A DNA stretch of 48,797 bases from Streptomyces klenkii. Its GTDB lineage: Bacteria > Actinomycetota > Actinomycetes > Streptomycetales > Streptomycetaceae. The DNA lies in the NCBI RefSeq assembly GCF_003626645.1, contig NZ_RBAM01000026.1:1-48797 (forward strand), given 5' to 3'. The notes beneath the pieces were generated by a model. That model saw only the letters and a program-made list of their open reading frames with translations, had not been told where the DNA came from and searched no databases. The position numbers and the translations under genes were made by a program. This document shows, piece by piece, positions 1 through 10,664 of the stretch; within the stretch, counting starts at the first letter, position 1; every line of letters starts with the position of its first letter.

Positions 1-159
1 GAGCTGGAAGTATGCCGCCCGCTCAGCGGTCAGCTTCTTCCGTCCCTGCGGCCTCCGGTCCCCCCGGATCTGGTGGTCCATCGCATCCCCTGAGCTGGGG
101 TGTTGCGACGACCACTAGAACGGAAGTCCTTGCGCCGGGGGCCCTTTTACGTGGTGCTC
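1..159. other. Edge sequence, no gene recognised
   Basis: This short stretch follows the stop codon of the minus-strand peptide transporter. The reading frames crossing it have arginine- and serine-rich compositions typical of wrong frames in high-GC DNA, and I see no convincing start, ribosome site or hairpin. Confidence 0.4.
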
Positions 160-1695
<1,536 letters not shown>

Positions 1696-2161
1696 GTCGA
1701 TCCTTGTGTGCTCGGGACGCGCCGCTTGCAGCTGCTACGCGCCCGGGTGGGGGTTGGCCGGCACCGGTACCGCGCCGCCCGCCCCACGTCCAAGGGGCTC
1801 GCTCTCTCCTCCAAGGGAGCGAAAGGACAGCCGTCACCGGGATCCACGCCCTCGCGCACCTTCGCGCGACGGACCCGGCCGCCAGGTCATTCACTGTGTA
1901 ACAAGACTGGGGTATCCAGTCCTCGGTACGACAGAGGCCTTCGGCGCGCCGAGAACGATCCGAAAGGCCCCCTTGTAGCTACAGACGTCTGGTCACCATA
2001 CGTCACACCCCGCCCGCAAACGGAAGGAGTTGAGACGCGGATCACACCGCCCCGGGGAACCGTTCGGGCACCTCTAAAGGTCTGTACCGGGCTGTCAAGG
2101 GTTGCCGCGGGTAGCCGCCGGTACGCCTCTGACGTGGGCCCGCGCGGACTACCATCACTGC
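1696..2161. promoter_or_regulatory. Divergent intergenic region with short palindromes
   Basis: This 466-base gap between the peptide transporter and the response regulator has no credible gene. It must hold both promoters, but I could not identify a clean -35/-10 pair. It contains two 10-base palindromes that share two bases, TGTAGCTACA (1974-1983) and CAGACGTCTG (1982-1991), and the inverted repeat ACTGG-GGTAT-CCAGT (1906-1920). Any of them could be a regulator site, for example for the adjacent response regulator, but that is inference. Confidence 0.3.
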
Positions 2162-2842
<681 letters not shown>

Positions 2843-2922
2843 GTCCGGCCGCCGCGCGGGCCGTGCCGACGGCCCGCGCGGCGGGGGCCAGCGTTCGTAC
2901 CACCCGCCCCGGAGGGCAACCC

Positions 2923-4182
2923 GTGCGCCGCCGACTGATCAATTCCACGCTCGCCGTCGTCCTCGTCGTGATCGCCGTCTTCGGCATCTCGCTCGTCATC
3001 GTCGAGACCCGCACGATCGAGAGCAGCGCCCAGGAGAGCGTGCAGTCCGAGGCCGTACGGCTCGTCAGCATCGTCGACAGCCGGCTGGTCGGGGGCGAGC
3101 GGGTCGAGTCCGGGGTGCTCAGCGAGCAGATCACCGCCGACCGGTACGCCCGGATCGAGATCCCCGGGCGCGCGCCGATCGAGATCGGCGACCGGCCCGA
3201 GGGCGGTGTCATCGCCAATACGCAGAAGGGCGACCACGGCGAGCTCGTCCGCGTCGAGGAGTCCCGCTCCACGGTCAGCCGCGAGGTCGGCCGCACGCTG
3301 CTGGTGATCCTCGCGGTGGCGCTGCTCGCCGTGGTCGCCGCCGTCTTCCTGGCCGTACGGCAGGCCAACCGGCTCACCGCGCCGCTCACCGACCTCGCCG
3401 AGACCGCCGAGCGGCTCGGCTCCGGCGACCCCAGGCCCCGCCACCGCCGCTACGGGGTGCCCGAGCTGGACCGGGTCGCCGACGTCCTGGACAGCAGCGC
3501 CGAGCGGATCGCGCGGATGCTCACCGCCGAGCGGCGGCTGGCCGCGGACGCCTCGCACCAGCTGCGGACGCCGCTGACGGCGCTGTCCATGCGGCTGGAG
3601 GAGATCACGCTCACCGACGAGCCGGAGACGGTCAAGGAAGAGGCGACGATCGCCCTCACCCAGGTCGAGCGGCTCACCGACGTCGTCCAGCGGCTCCTCA
3701 CCAATTCCCGCGACCCCAAGTCCAGCTCGGCCGTCACCTTCGACCTGGACGAGGTCATCAAGCAGCAGATCGAGGAGTGGCGGCCCGCCTCGCGCAGCGA
3801 GGGCCGCGCCATCGTGCGCTCGGGCAAGCAGGGGCTGCGGGCCGTCGGCACGCCGGGCGCGGTCGCCCAGGTCCTCGCCACCCTCATCGAGAATTCGCTG
3901 ATGCACGGCGACGGCACGGTCGCCCTGCGGACGCGCGTCACCGGCAACCAGGCGGTCGTGGAGGTCACCGACGAGGGGCCCGGAGTGCCGCCGGACCTCG
4001 GCGCGCGGGTCTTCGAGCGCACCGTCAGCGGGCGGAACTCCACCGGGCTGGGGCTCGCGGTCGCCCGGGACCTCGCGGAGGCCGACGGCGGCCGCCTGGA
4101 GCTCCTCCAGGCGAACCCCCCGGTGTTCGCCCTCTTCCTCAGCCGCGAATCCGAAGAGCCGGACATCCACATCCCGGGCTGA
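2923..4182 (+). CDS. Two-component sensor histidine kinase
   Basis: Membrane sensor kinase of 419 residues, probably phosphorylating the preceding regulator. Topology: TM1 about 7-26, an extracytoplasmic sensor loop of about 100 residues, TM2 about 125-145, then HAMP (146-200). The dimerisation/phospho-acceptor domain carries ASHQLRTPLTAL with H212 as the phosphorylated histidine. The ATPase domain shows an N box (LIENSLMHGDG) and a G box (DEGPGVPP), then GRNSTGLGLAV. The start is a GTG at 2923 with GGAGGG ahead; a longer in-frame reading back to 2713 overlaps the regulator and is not favoured. The gene ends two bases before the convergent GtrA-like gene. Confidence 0.92.
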   Translation: MRRRLINSTLAVVLVVIAVFGISLVIVETRTIESSAQESVQSEAVRLVSIVDSRLVGGERVESGVLSEQITADRYARIEIPGRAPIEIGDRPEGGVIANTQKGDHGELVRVEESRSTVSREVGRTLLVILAVALLAVVAAVFLAVRQANRLTAPLTDLAETAERLGSGDPRPRHRRYGVPELDRVADVLDSSAERIARMLTAERRLAADASHQLRTPLTALSMRLEEITLTDEPETVKEEATIALTQVERLTDVVQRLLTNSRDPKSSSAVTFDLDEVIKQQIEEWRPASRSEGRAIVRSGKQGLRAVGTPGAVAQVLATLIENSLMHGDGTVALRTRVTGNQAVVEVTDEGPGVPPDLGARVFERTVSGRNSTGLGLAVARDLAEADGGRLELLQANPPVFALFLSRESEEPDIHIPG

Positions 4183-4184
4183 CG

Positions 4185-4682
4185 CTACTTGCGGGCGTCC
4201 ACCCGCGCCTCGGCATCGGCTGCCAGGAACGATTCCGCAGTCTCCACGGCCTGGGCGCGGAAGACCCACGTGCGGTAGGACCAGAAGCGGAAGACCGTTC
4301 CTATCCCCAGTCCGATCACGTTCTTCGCGATGTTGTCCGCGAGCGGGGACGTCAGGCCGAAGCCGTAGTGCGAGAGCGCCAGGATGCCGTTCTCGATGAT
4401 CAGCCCGGCGCCGCTGAACAGCAGGAACAGGCTCATCTCGCGGCTGCGCCGGCTCCGGTCGCAGTCGCGGTAGGTCCAGTACCGGTTGCCGACGTAGTTC
4501 GTGGCGATGGCCACGGCCGTGGCGATCACGCCCGAGCGGACCACCGCGAGGTGGAACCCGTGGACACAGATGTTGAAGACGATGAAGTTGACCACGAACC
4601 CGATGGCCCCGACCGCGCCGAACTTCGCGATTTCGCGGGCCACCCGCTCCAGCCGGGAACGCACTGTGCGCCGTTGACTCAT
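4185..4682 (-). CDS. GtrA family membrane protein
   Basis: Small polytopic protein of 165 residues with four predicted membrane helices and the GtrA/DPMS_TM hallmarks: FGAVGAIGFVVNF near residue 21, ATNYVGNRYWTYR near residue 60, and FRFWSYRTWVF near residue 132. Family members are thought to help move polyprenyl-linked sugars across the membrane, or act as accessory subunits of polyprenyl-phosphate glycosyltransferases. A GtrA-like gene beside purK is also what I recall in mycobacteria. The window's GDP-mannose genes make a polyprenyl-phospho-mannose link attractive, but nothing here proves it. Confidence 0.82.
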   Translation of the reverse strand: MSQRRTVRSRLERVAREIAKFGAVGAIGFVVNFIVFNICVHGFHLAVVRSGVIATAVAIATNYVGNRYWTYRDCDRSRRSREMSLFLLFSGAGLIIENGILALSHYGFGLTSPLADNIAKNVIGLGIGTVFRFWSYRTWVFRAQAVETAESFLAADAEARVDARK

Positions 4683-4885
4683 GAGATCGTCAGGCTCCGT
4701 TTAATGGGCGTCGTGGGGGCGTGGGGCAGCTTTCATGCTAGCGAGCGGGCTCGGCGGCCGATGGACGGAGTCGGTGAACGTGAGACGAACGGGAGTCATA
4801 TCGGCCATCGGGGCAGACACCGCCTTTTCGGATGATCCTCCGAACGCAGTCCGGGGCGGTTCCCTCGTACGGATACCCTGGGGGC

Positions 4886-6025
4886 GTGACGTTTCCGGTA
4901 GTCGGCATGGTCGGCGGCGGCCAGCTCGCCCGCATGACCCACGAGGCGGGCATCCCCCTCGGCATCAAGTTCAAGCTGCTCAGCGATACTCCGCAGGACT
5001 CGGCGGCCCAGGTGGTCAGCGACGTCGTCATCGGCGACTACCGCGACCTGGAAACCCTTCGTGCTTTCGCACAAGGGTGTGACGTGATCACCTTCGATCA
5101 CGAGCACGTTCCGACCGAGCACCTCCGGGCCCTGGAGGCCGACGGCATCCCCGTCCGCCCCGGGCCCGACGCATTGGTGCACGCCCAGGACAAGGGCGTG
5201 ATGCGGGCGAAGCTCGACGCGATCGGAGTGCCGTGCCCCCGGCACCGCCTCGTCGAGGACCCCGCCGATGTGGAGCGCTTCGCCGCCGAAGGCGACGGCT
5301 TCCCCGTCGTCCTGAAGACGGTGCGCGGCGGATACGACGGAAAGGGGGTTTGGATCGTCCGCAGCGCAGAAGAGGCGAGTGAGCCCTTCCGCGCCGGCGT
5401 GCCCGTCCTCGCCGAGGAGAAGGTCGCCTTCGTCCGCGAGCTCGCGGCCAACGTCGTCCGCTCCCCGCACGGCCAGGCCGTCTCGTACCCCGTCGTCGAG
5501 TCCGTCCAGGTCGACGGCGTGTGCGACACGGTGATCGCCCCCGCGCCCGGCCTCTCCGCCGAGCTGTCCGCGCAGGCGCAGCAGCTCGCGCTCAAGGTCG
5601 CCAAGGAGCTCGGCGTCGTCGGGCACCTCGCCGTGGAGCTGTTCGAGACCGCCGACGGCCGCATCCTCGTCAACGAGCTCGCGATGCGCCCGCACAACTC
5701 CGGCCACTGGACCCAGGACGGCGCGGTCACCTCGCAGTTCGCCAACCACGTGCGCGCCGTGCTCGACCTGCCGCTCGGCGACCCCCGCCCGCGCGCCAAG
5801 TGGACCGTCATGGCCAACGTGCTCGGCGGTGACTATCCCGACATGTATTCCGCGTACCTCCATTGCATGGCACGCGACCCGGGCCTGAAGATCCATATGT
5901 ACGGCAAGGACGTCAAGCCCGGTCGCAAGGTCGGACACGTCAACACCTACGGCGACGATCTGGCGGATGTGCGCGAGCGCGCGAGCCACGCCGCCGGATA
6001 TCTGCGAGGAACGATCACGGAATGA
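4886..6025 (+). CDS. purK: N5-carboxyaminoimidazole ribonucleotide synthase
   Basis: PurK, 379 residues, converts AIR, ATP and bicarbonate to N5-CAIR in de novo purine synthesis. The N-terminal preATP-grasp fold begins with VVGMVGGGQLARM, including the family's GGGQL loop. The ATP-grasp domain shows VLKTVRGGYDGKGVW, LAVELF and the metal/ATP segment NELAMRPHNSGHWTQDG. The GTG at 4886 gives the expected N terminus; an ATG at 4832 would add 18 atypical residues. A TACCCT hexamer (4875-4880) just before the GTG may be a -10 box, giving an almost leaderless mRNA, but no -35 is clear. Its stop overlaps the purE start as ATGA, so the two are translationally coupled. Confidence 0.95.
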   Translation: MTFPVVGMVGGGQLARMTHEAGIPLGIKFKLLSDTPQDSAAQVVSDVVIGDYRDLETLRAFAQGCDVITFDHEHVPTEHLRALEADGIPVRPGPDALVHAQDKGVMRAKLDAIGVPCPRHRLVEDPADVERFAAEGDGFPVVLKTVRGGYDGKGVWIVRSAEEASEPFRAGVPVLAEEKVAFVRELAANVVRSPHGQAVSYPVVESVQVDGVCDTVIAPAPGLSAELSAQAQQLALKVAKELGVVGHLAVELFETADGRILVNELAMRPHNSGHWTQDGAVTSQFANHVRAVLDLPLGDPRPRAKWTVMANVLGGDYPDMYSAYLHCMARDPGLKIHMYGKDVKPGRKVGHVNTYGDDLADVRERASHAAGYLRGTITE

Positions 6026-6549
6026 CTGCCTCCCCCGTCGTCGGCATCGTCATGGGCTCCGACTCCGACTGGCCCGTCATGGAAGCCGCGGCCCAGGCCC
6101 TGGACGAGTTCGAGGTCCCCTACGAGGTCGACGTCGTCTCCGCGCACCGCATGCCGCGCGAGATGGTCGCCTACGGGGAGCGGGCCGCCGGCCGCGGCCT
6201 CAAGGCGATCATCGCGGGCGCGGGCGGCGCCGCCCACCTGCCCGGCATGCTGGCCTCCGTCACGCCCCTGCCGGTCATCGGCGTGCCCGTGCCGCTGAAG
6301 TACCTGGACGGCATGGACTCCCTGCTGTCCATCGTCCAGATGCCCGCCGGCGTGCCCGTCGCCACGGTCTCGGTCGCCGGCGCCCGCAACGCCGGCCTGC
6401 TGGCCGTCCGCATGCTCGCCGCGCACGACGGCGACCTGCTCGCCCGCATGGAGCACTTCCAGGAAGAGCTCAACGAACAGGCCACCGACAAGGGCCGGCG
6501 CCTGCGCGCGAAGGTGCAGGGCGGCGCGGGCTTCGGATTCGGCAAGTGA
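6022..6549 (+). CDS. purE: N5-carboxyaminoimidazole ribonucleotide mutase
   Basis: Class I PurE, 175 residues, which rearranges the PurK product N5-CAIR to CAIR. The diagnostic motifs are present: GSDSDWPVM, VVSAHRMP with the catalytic-region histidine, GAGGAAHLPGM, and GMDSLLSIVQMPAGVPVAT. The ATG at 6022 overlaps the purK stop by four bases, so it should be made in fixed proportion with PurK. Length is normal for the octameric bacterial enzyme with a short C-terminal tail. Confidence 0.96.
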   Translation: MTASPVVGIVMGSDSDWPVMEAAAQALDEFEVPYEVDVVSAHRMPREMVAYGERAAGRGLKAIIAGAGGAAHLPGMLASVTPLPVIGVPVPLKYLDGMDSLLSIVQMPAGVPVATVSVAGARNAGLLAVRMLAAHDGDLLARMEHFQEELNEQATDKGRRLRAKVQGGAGFGFGK

Positions 6550-6590
6550 CCACCGGGGACAGCACCGGGGAACAGGATCAGGGAGCGACG

Positions 6591-7796
6591 ATGACGGAGC
6601 AGCTGCTGGAACGCGCCCGCGGGCTCCTCGCCGCCCACCCCGTCGTCGACGGCCACAACGACCTGCCCTGGGCGCTGCGCCAGCAGGTCCGCTACGACCT
6701 CGACCGGCGCGACATCGCCGCGGACCAGAGCGCCACCGGGCTCCACACCGACCTGCCGCGGCTGCGGGCGGGCGGGGTCGGGGCCCAGTTCTGGTCGGTG
6801 TACGTCCGCACGGACCTGGCCGGGGACGAGGCCGTCAGCGCCACGCTCGAACAGATCGACGTCGTACGGCAGCTGGCCGACCGCTACCCCGGCGACCTGC
6901 GGCTCGCCTTCACCGCCGACGACATGGAGGCGGCCCGCGCCGAAGGGCGCATCGCCTCCCTGATGGGCGCCGAGGGCGGGCACAGCATCAACTGCTCCCT
7001 GGCCACGCTGCGGGCGCTGCACCGGCTCGGCGTGCGCTACATGACCCTCACCCACAACGACAACGTCCCGTGGGCCGACTCCGCCACGGACGTCCCCGCG
7101 GTGGGCGGGCTGACGCGCTTCGGCGAGGAGGTCGTGCGCGAGATGAACCGGGTCGGCATGCTCGTCGACCTCTCGCACGTCTCCGCCGACACGATGCGGG
7201 ACGCGCTGCGCGTGAGCGAAGCACCGGTGATCTTCTCGCACTCGTCGGCGCGGGCGGTCTGCGACCACCCGCGCAACGTGCCGGACGACGTGCTCGGCGC
7301 GCTCGCCGCGAACGGGGGCGTGGCCATGGCCACGTTCGTCCCCAAGTTCATCCTGCCCGCGGCCGTCGCCTGGACGAAGGCCGCCGACGAGAACCTGCGC
7401 GCGCACGGCCTGCACCACCTGGACACCTCGCGGCGGGCGATGGAGCTCCACGGCGCCTTCGAGACGGAGCACCCGCGGCCGCTCGCCACGGCGGCGACGG
7501 TCGCCGACCACCTCGACCACATGCGCGAGGTCGCCGGCGTCGACCACATCGGCATCGGCGGCGACTTCGACGGCACGGCCTTCACCCCGGCCGACCTCGC
7601 CGACGTCGCCGGCTACCCCAACCTCATCGCCGAACTCCTGCGGCGCGGCTGGTCCGACACGGACCTGGCCAAGCTCACGTGGCAGAACGCGGTACGGGTG
7701 CTGCGGGCCGCGGAGGACGTGGCGCGGGACGCGTCCGCGGTACGGGGCCCGTCGATCGCGACGATCGACGTCCTGGACGGCCCGCCCGCCGCCTGA
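6591..7796 (+). CDS. M19 (renal-type) membrane dipeptidase
   Basis: Zinc dipeptidase of the amidohydrolase superfamily, 401 residues. The metal-binding HxD motif is H22-N-D24, followed by MGAEGGHSI (bridging Glu), LTHNDNVPW, DLSHVS, FSHSSARAV and GGDFDG, all in the expected order. No signal peptide is visible, so it is probably cytoplasmic despite the family name. The ATG at 6591 has GGGAG just upstream and follows purE after 41 bases, so it may share the pur transcript. The likely role is hydrolysis of dipeptides (L,L or L,D); the substrate is not predictable. Confidence 0.9.
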   Translation: MTEQLLERARGLLAAHPVVDGHNDLPWALRQQVRYDLDRRDIAADQSATGLHTDLPRLRAGGVGAQFWSVYVRTDLAGDEAVSATLEQIDVVRQLADRYPGDLRLAFTADDMEAARAEGRIASLMGAEGGHSINCSLATLRALHRLGVRYMTLTHNDNVPWADSATDVPAVGGLTRFGEEVVREMNRVGMLVDLSHVSADTMRDALRVSEAPVIFSHSSARAVCDHPRNVPDDVLGALAANGGVAMATFVPKFILPAAVAWTKAADENLRAHGLHHLDTSRRAMELHGAFETEHPRPLATAATVADHLDHMREVAGVDHIGIGGDFDGTAFTPADLADVAGYPNLIAELLRRGWSDTDLAKLTWQNAVRVLRAAEDVARDASAVRGPSIATIDVLDGPPAA

Positions 7797-7826
7797 GCGA
7801 GCTGTGAGGCCTCGCCTCCGGCCCCG

Positions 7827-9167
7827 CTACGCGCGCGGGCGGCCCATCGCGCGGAACGTCCAGCCCGCCCCGCGCCACGCGGCGGCGTCCAGTGCGTTGC
7901 GGCCGTCGATGAGGTGGCGTTCGGCGACGACGGCGCCGAACGCCTCCGGGTCGAGCTCCCGGAACTCGCCCCACTCCGTCAGGTGCAGCACCACCCGCGC
8001 GCCCCGGCACGCCTCCAGCGCGCTCGGCGCGTAGGCGAGGGTGGGGAAGAGGCGGCGCGCGTTCTCCATGCCCTTCGGGTCGTAGACCGTGACCTGGCCG
8101 CCCTGGAGGTGGATCTGCCCGGCGACGTTGAGCGCGGGGGAGTCGCGGACGTCGTCCGAGTCCGGCTTGAACGTCGCGCCGAGGACGGCGACCCGCTGTC
8201 CGAGGAAGCTGCCGCCGACCGCCTCGCGCGCCAGCTCCACCATGTGTGCGCGGCGGCGCATGTTGATGGAGTCGACCTCGCGGAGGAAGGTCAGCGCCTG
8301 GTCGGCGCCCAGCTCACCGGCCCGCGCCATGAAGGCGCGGATGTCCTTGGGCAGGCAGCCGCCGCCGAAGCCGACGCCGGCGCGCAGGAACTTCTTGCCG
8401 ATGCGGTCGTCGTGCCCTATGGCCTCGGCCAGCTTCACGACGTCGCCGTCGGCGGCCTCGCACACCTCGGCCATGGCGTTGATGAAGGAGATCTTCGTGG
8501 CGAGGAAGGAGTTCGCGGCGGTCTTGACCAGCTCGGCGGTCGGGTAGTCGGCGACGACGAACGGCGCGCCGTCCCCGATCGGCCCGGCGTACACCTCGCG
8601 CAGCAGCTTCTCGCCCCGCTCGCCGGCGACGCCGACGACGATGCGGTCGGGGTGCAGCGTGTCCTGGACGGCGAAGCCCTCGCGCAGGAACTCGGGGTTC
8701 CAGGCCAGCTCGACCTCGTCGCCGGCCGGGGCCAGCTCGGTGAGCAGCCGGGCGAGCCGGGCGGCGCTGCCGACCGGGACGGTGGACTTGCCGACGACGA
8801 GCGCGGGCCGGTGCAGCACGGCGGCGAGGGAGCTGACGGCGGCGTCGACGTAGGACATGTCGCACGCGTACTCGCCGTGCTTCTGCGGGGTGTTCACGCA
8901 GACGAAGTGGACGTCGCCGAACTCGCCGACCTCCTCCCAGGAGGTCGTGAAGCGCAGCCGCCCGGTCGAGCCGTCCAGCCCGGCGACGTGCTTCTGGAGC
9001 AGTTCCTCCAGGCCCGGCTCGTACATCGGGACCTTGCCGCGCCCGAGCATCTCGATCTTCCCGGGGTCCACGTCGAGGCCCAGCACCTCGAAGCCGAGCT
9101 CGGCCATGGCCGCGGCATGCGTCGCGCCGAGGTAGCCGGTGCCGATCACGGTGATCCTGGGGGCCAT
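7827..9167 (-). CDS. UDP-glucose/GDP-mannose dehydrogenase family protein
   Basis: Cytosolic NAD-dependent nucleotide-sugar dehydrogenase, 446 residues, most likely converting UDP-glucose to UDP-glucuronate. The N-terminal Rossmann segment is ITVIGTGYLGATHAAAMAEL. The central domain has the catalytic cysteine in GVGFGGGCLPKDIRA, and the C-terminal UDP-binding domain has AVLGATFKPDSDDVRDSPAL. The start ATG has GGAG six bases upstream. The gene is convergent with the dipeptidase. The envelope-glycan genes downstream make a role in acidic cell-surface sugars plausible. GDP-mannose as substrate cannot be excluded, since GDP-mannose is made by enzymes of this window. Confidence 0.9.
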   Translation of the reverse strand: MAPRITVIGTGYLGATHAAAMAELGFEVLGLDVDPGKIEMLGRGKVPMYEPGLEELLQKHVAGLDGSTGRLRFTTSWEEVGEFGDVHFVCVNTPQKHGEYACDMSYVDAAVSSLAAVLHRPALVVGKSTVPVGSAARLARLLTELAPAGDEVELAWNPEFLREGFAVQDTLHPDRIVVGVAGERGEKLLREVYAGPIGDGAPFVVADYPTAELVKTAANSFLATKISFINAMAEVCEAADGDVVKLAEAIGHDDRIGKKFLRAGVGFGGGCLPKDIRAFMARAGELGADQALTFLREVDSINMRRRAHMVELAREAVGGSFLGQRVAVLGATFKPDSDDVRDSPALNVAGQIHLQGGQVTVYDPKGMENARRLFPTLAYAPSALEACRGARVVLHLTEWGEFRELDPEAFGAVVAERHLIDGRNALDAAAWRGAGWTFRAMGRPRA

Positions 9168-9313
9168 GCGTGCTCCATGTGCTGACGGGCGGGACTGCGG
9201 TGCCCGAGCATAGTCGGGCCCCGAGCAGGGAAGGAGCGGGGTGAGGGCCGTAGCGGCGGGGGCCGTGCGGCGCTGTCGGCAAGCTCACGTAGTCCGTGTC
9301 CCGGGGCCGCCCC

Positions 9314-9343
9314 TAGAATCTGGGTTACTAAACGGTAGTTAAC
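9314..9343 (+). promoter_or_regulatory. Candidate promoter -10 and operator of acyl-CoA dehydrogenase
   Basis: TAGAAT at 9314-9319 is a good -10 box, placing transcription start near 9326; the -35 is poor. Immediately after it lies GTTACTAAACGGTAGTTAAC (9324-9343), an AT-rich partial inverted repeat with ACTA/TAGT arms. It looks like a TetR-type operator over the start point, but the regulator is not in the window. Confidence 0.45.
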
Positions 9344-9360
9344 TCTCAGGGGAGTACGCC

Positions 9361-10521
9361 TTGGCGGGAAACACGGACTTCGACCTCTACCGGCCGTCCG
9401 AGGAGCACGACGAGCTGCGCAAGGTCGTGCGCCAGCTTGCCGAGGAGAAGATCGCCCCGCACGCCGCCGACGTGGACGAGCAGGCCCGCTTCCCCCAGGA
9501 GGCCCTGGACGCCCTCGTCGCCACCGACCTGCACGCCGTGCACGTCCCCGAGGAGTACGGCGGCGCCGGCGCCGACGCCCTCGCCACGGTGATCGTCATC
9601 GAGGAGGTCGCCCGCGTCTGCGTGTCGTCCTCGCTGATCCCCGCCGTCAACAAGCTCGGTTCGCTGCCGGTCATCCTCTCCGGCTCCGAGGAGCTGAAGA
9701 AGAAGTACATGGGCCCGCTCGCCAAGGGCGACGCGATGTTCTCGTACTGCCTCAGCGAGCCCGACGCCGGCTCGGACGCGGCCGGCATGAAGACCCGCGC
9801 CGTGCGCGACGGCGACTTCTGGGTGCTCAACGGCGTCAAGCGCTGGATCACCAACGCCGGCGTCTCCGACTACTACACGGTCATGGCCGTGACGGACCCC
9901 GAGAAGCGCTCCAAGGGCATCTCGGCCTTCGTCGTCGAGAAGAGCGACGAGGGCGTCTCCTTCGGCGCCCCGGAGAAGAAGCTCGGCATCAAGGGCTCCC
10001 CGACCCGCGAGGTCTACCTCGACAACGTCCGCATCCCCGCCGACCGCATGATCGGCGCGGAGGGCACGGGCTTCGCCACCGCGATGAAGACCCTGGACCA
10101 CACCCGCATCACCATCGCGGCCCAGGCGCTCGGCGTCGCCCAGGGCGCCCTCGACTACGCCAAGGGCTACGTCCAGGAGCGCAAGCAGTTCGGCAAGCCG
10201 ATCGGCGACTTCCAGGGCGTCCAGTTCATGCTGGCCGACATGGCGATGAAGATCGAGGCCGCCCGCCAGCTGACCTACGCGGCCGCCGCCAAGTCCGAGC
10301 GCGGCGACGCCGACCTCACCTTCCAGGGCGCCGCGGCCAAGTGCTTCGCCTCGGACGTCGCCATGGAGGTCACCACCGACGCCGTCCAGCTCCTCGGCGG
10401 CTACGGCTACACGCGGGACTACCCGGTGGAGCGGATGATGCGCGACGCCAAGATCACGCAGATCTACGAGGGCACGAACCAGGTCCAGCGCATCGTCATG
10501 GCGCGCAACCTGCCGAAGTAG
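9361..10521 (+). CDS. Acyl-CoA dehydrogenase (FadE type)
   Basis: FAD-dependent acyl-CoA dehydrogenase of 386 residues, introducing the alpha-beta double bond in fatty-acyl or branched-chain acyl-CoA. It has YCLSEPDAGSDAAGMKT, the substrate/FAD-binding signature, WITNAG, and the C-terminal MRDAKITQIYEGTNQVQRIV, where the Glu of YEGT is the expected catalytic base. Length is standard for short- or medium-chain members. Start is a TTG at 9361 behind AGGGGAG. A palindromic site at the promoter suggests repression by a lipid-responsive regulator. In mycobacteria I recall fadE25 in the same position beside purE, which supports orthology. Confidence 0.94.
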   Translation: MAGNTDFDLYRPSEEHDELRKVVRQLAEEKIAPHAADVDEQARFPQEALDALVATDLHAVHVPEEYGGAGADALATVIVIEEVARVCVSSSLIPAVNKLGSLPVILSGSEELKKKYMGPLAKGDAMFSYCLSEPDAGSDAAGMKTRAVRDGDFWVLNGVKRWITNAGVSDYYTVMAVTDPEKRSKGISAFVVEKSDEGVSFGAPEKKLGIKGSPTREVYLDNVRIPADRMIGAEGTGFATAMKTLDHTRITIAAQALGVAQGALDYAKGYVQERKQFGKPIGDFQGVQFMLADMAMKIEAARQLTYAAAAKSERGDADLTFQGAAAKCFASDVAMEVTTDAVQLLGGYGYTRDYPVERMMRDAKITQIYEGTNQVQRIVMARNLPK

Positions 10522-10529
10522 CCGTCCAC

Positions 10530-10582
10530 GGTCCGTACGGGGAGGGAAGGGTGCCCGGCACCCTTCCCTCCCCGTACGGACC
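10530..10582 (+). terminator. Perfect 26-bp hairpin terminator
   Basis: Positions 10530-10555 and 10557-10582 are exact reverse complements separated by a single base, nine bases after the acyl-CoA dehydrogenase stop. This is unusually long and perfect for a terminator. There is no T-tract afterwards, as is common in Streptomyces. Confidence 0.85.
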
Positions 10583-10664
10583 TATGGGGCTGGCGGGCCG
10601 GCCGGGCGAGGACGACCCTGTACGGGAGGACGTCCGTAACCGCCCGCTGCCTGGAGGCTCCACC

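Noticed and set aside
10557..10664. A further small gene between the hairpin and the VOC gene
   Set aside because: Too short, no ribosome site except the one for the VOC protein itself.
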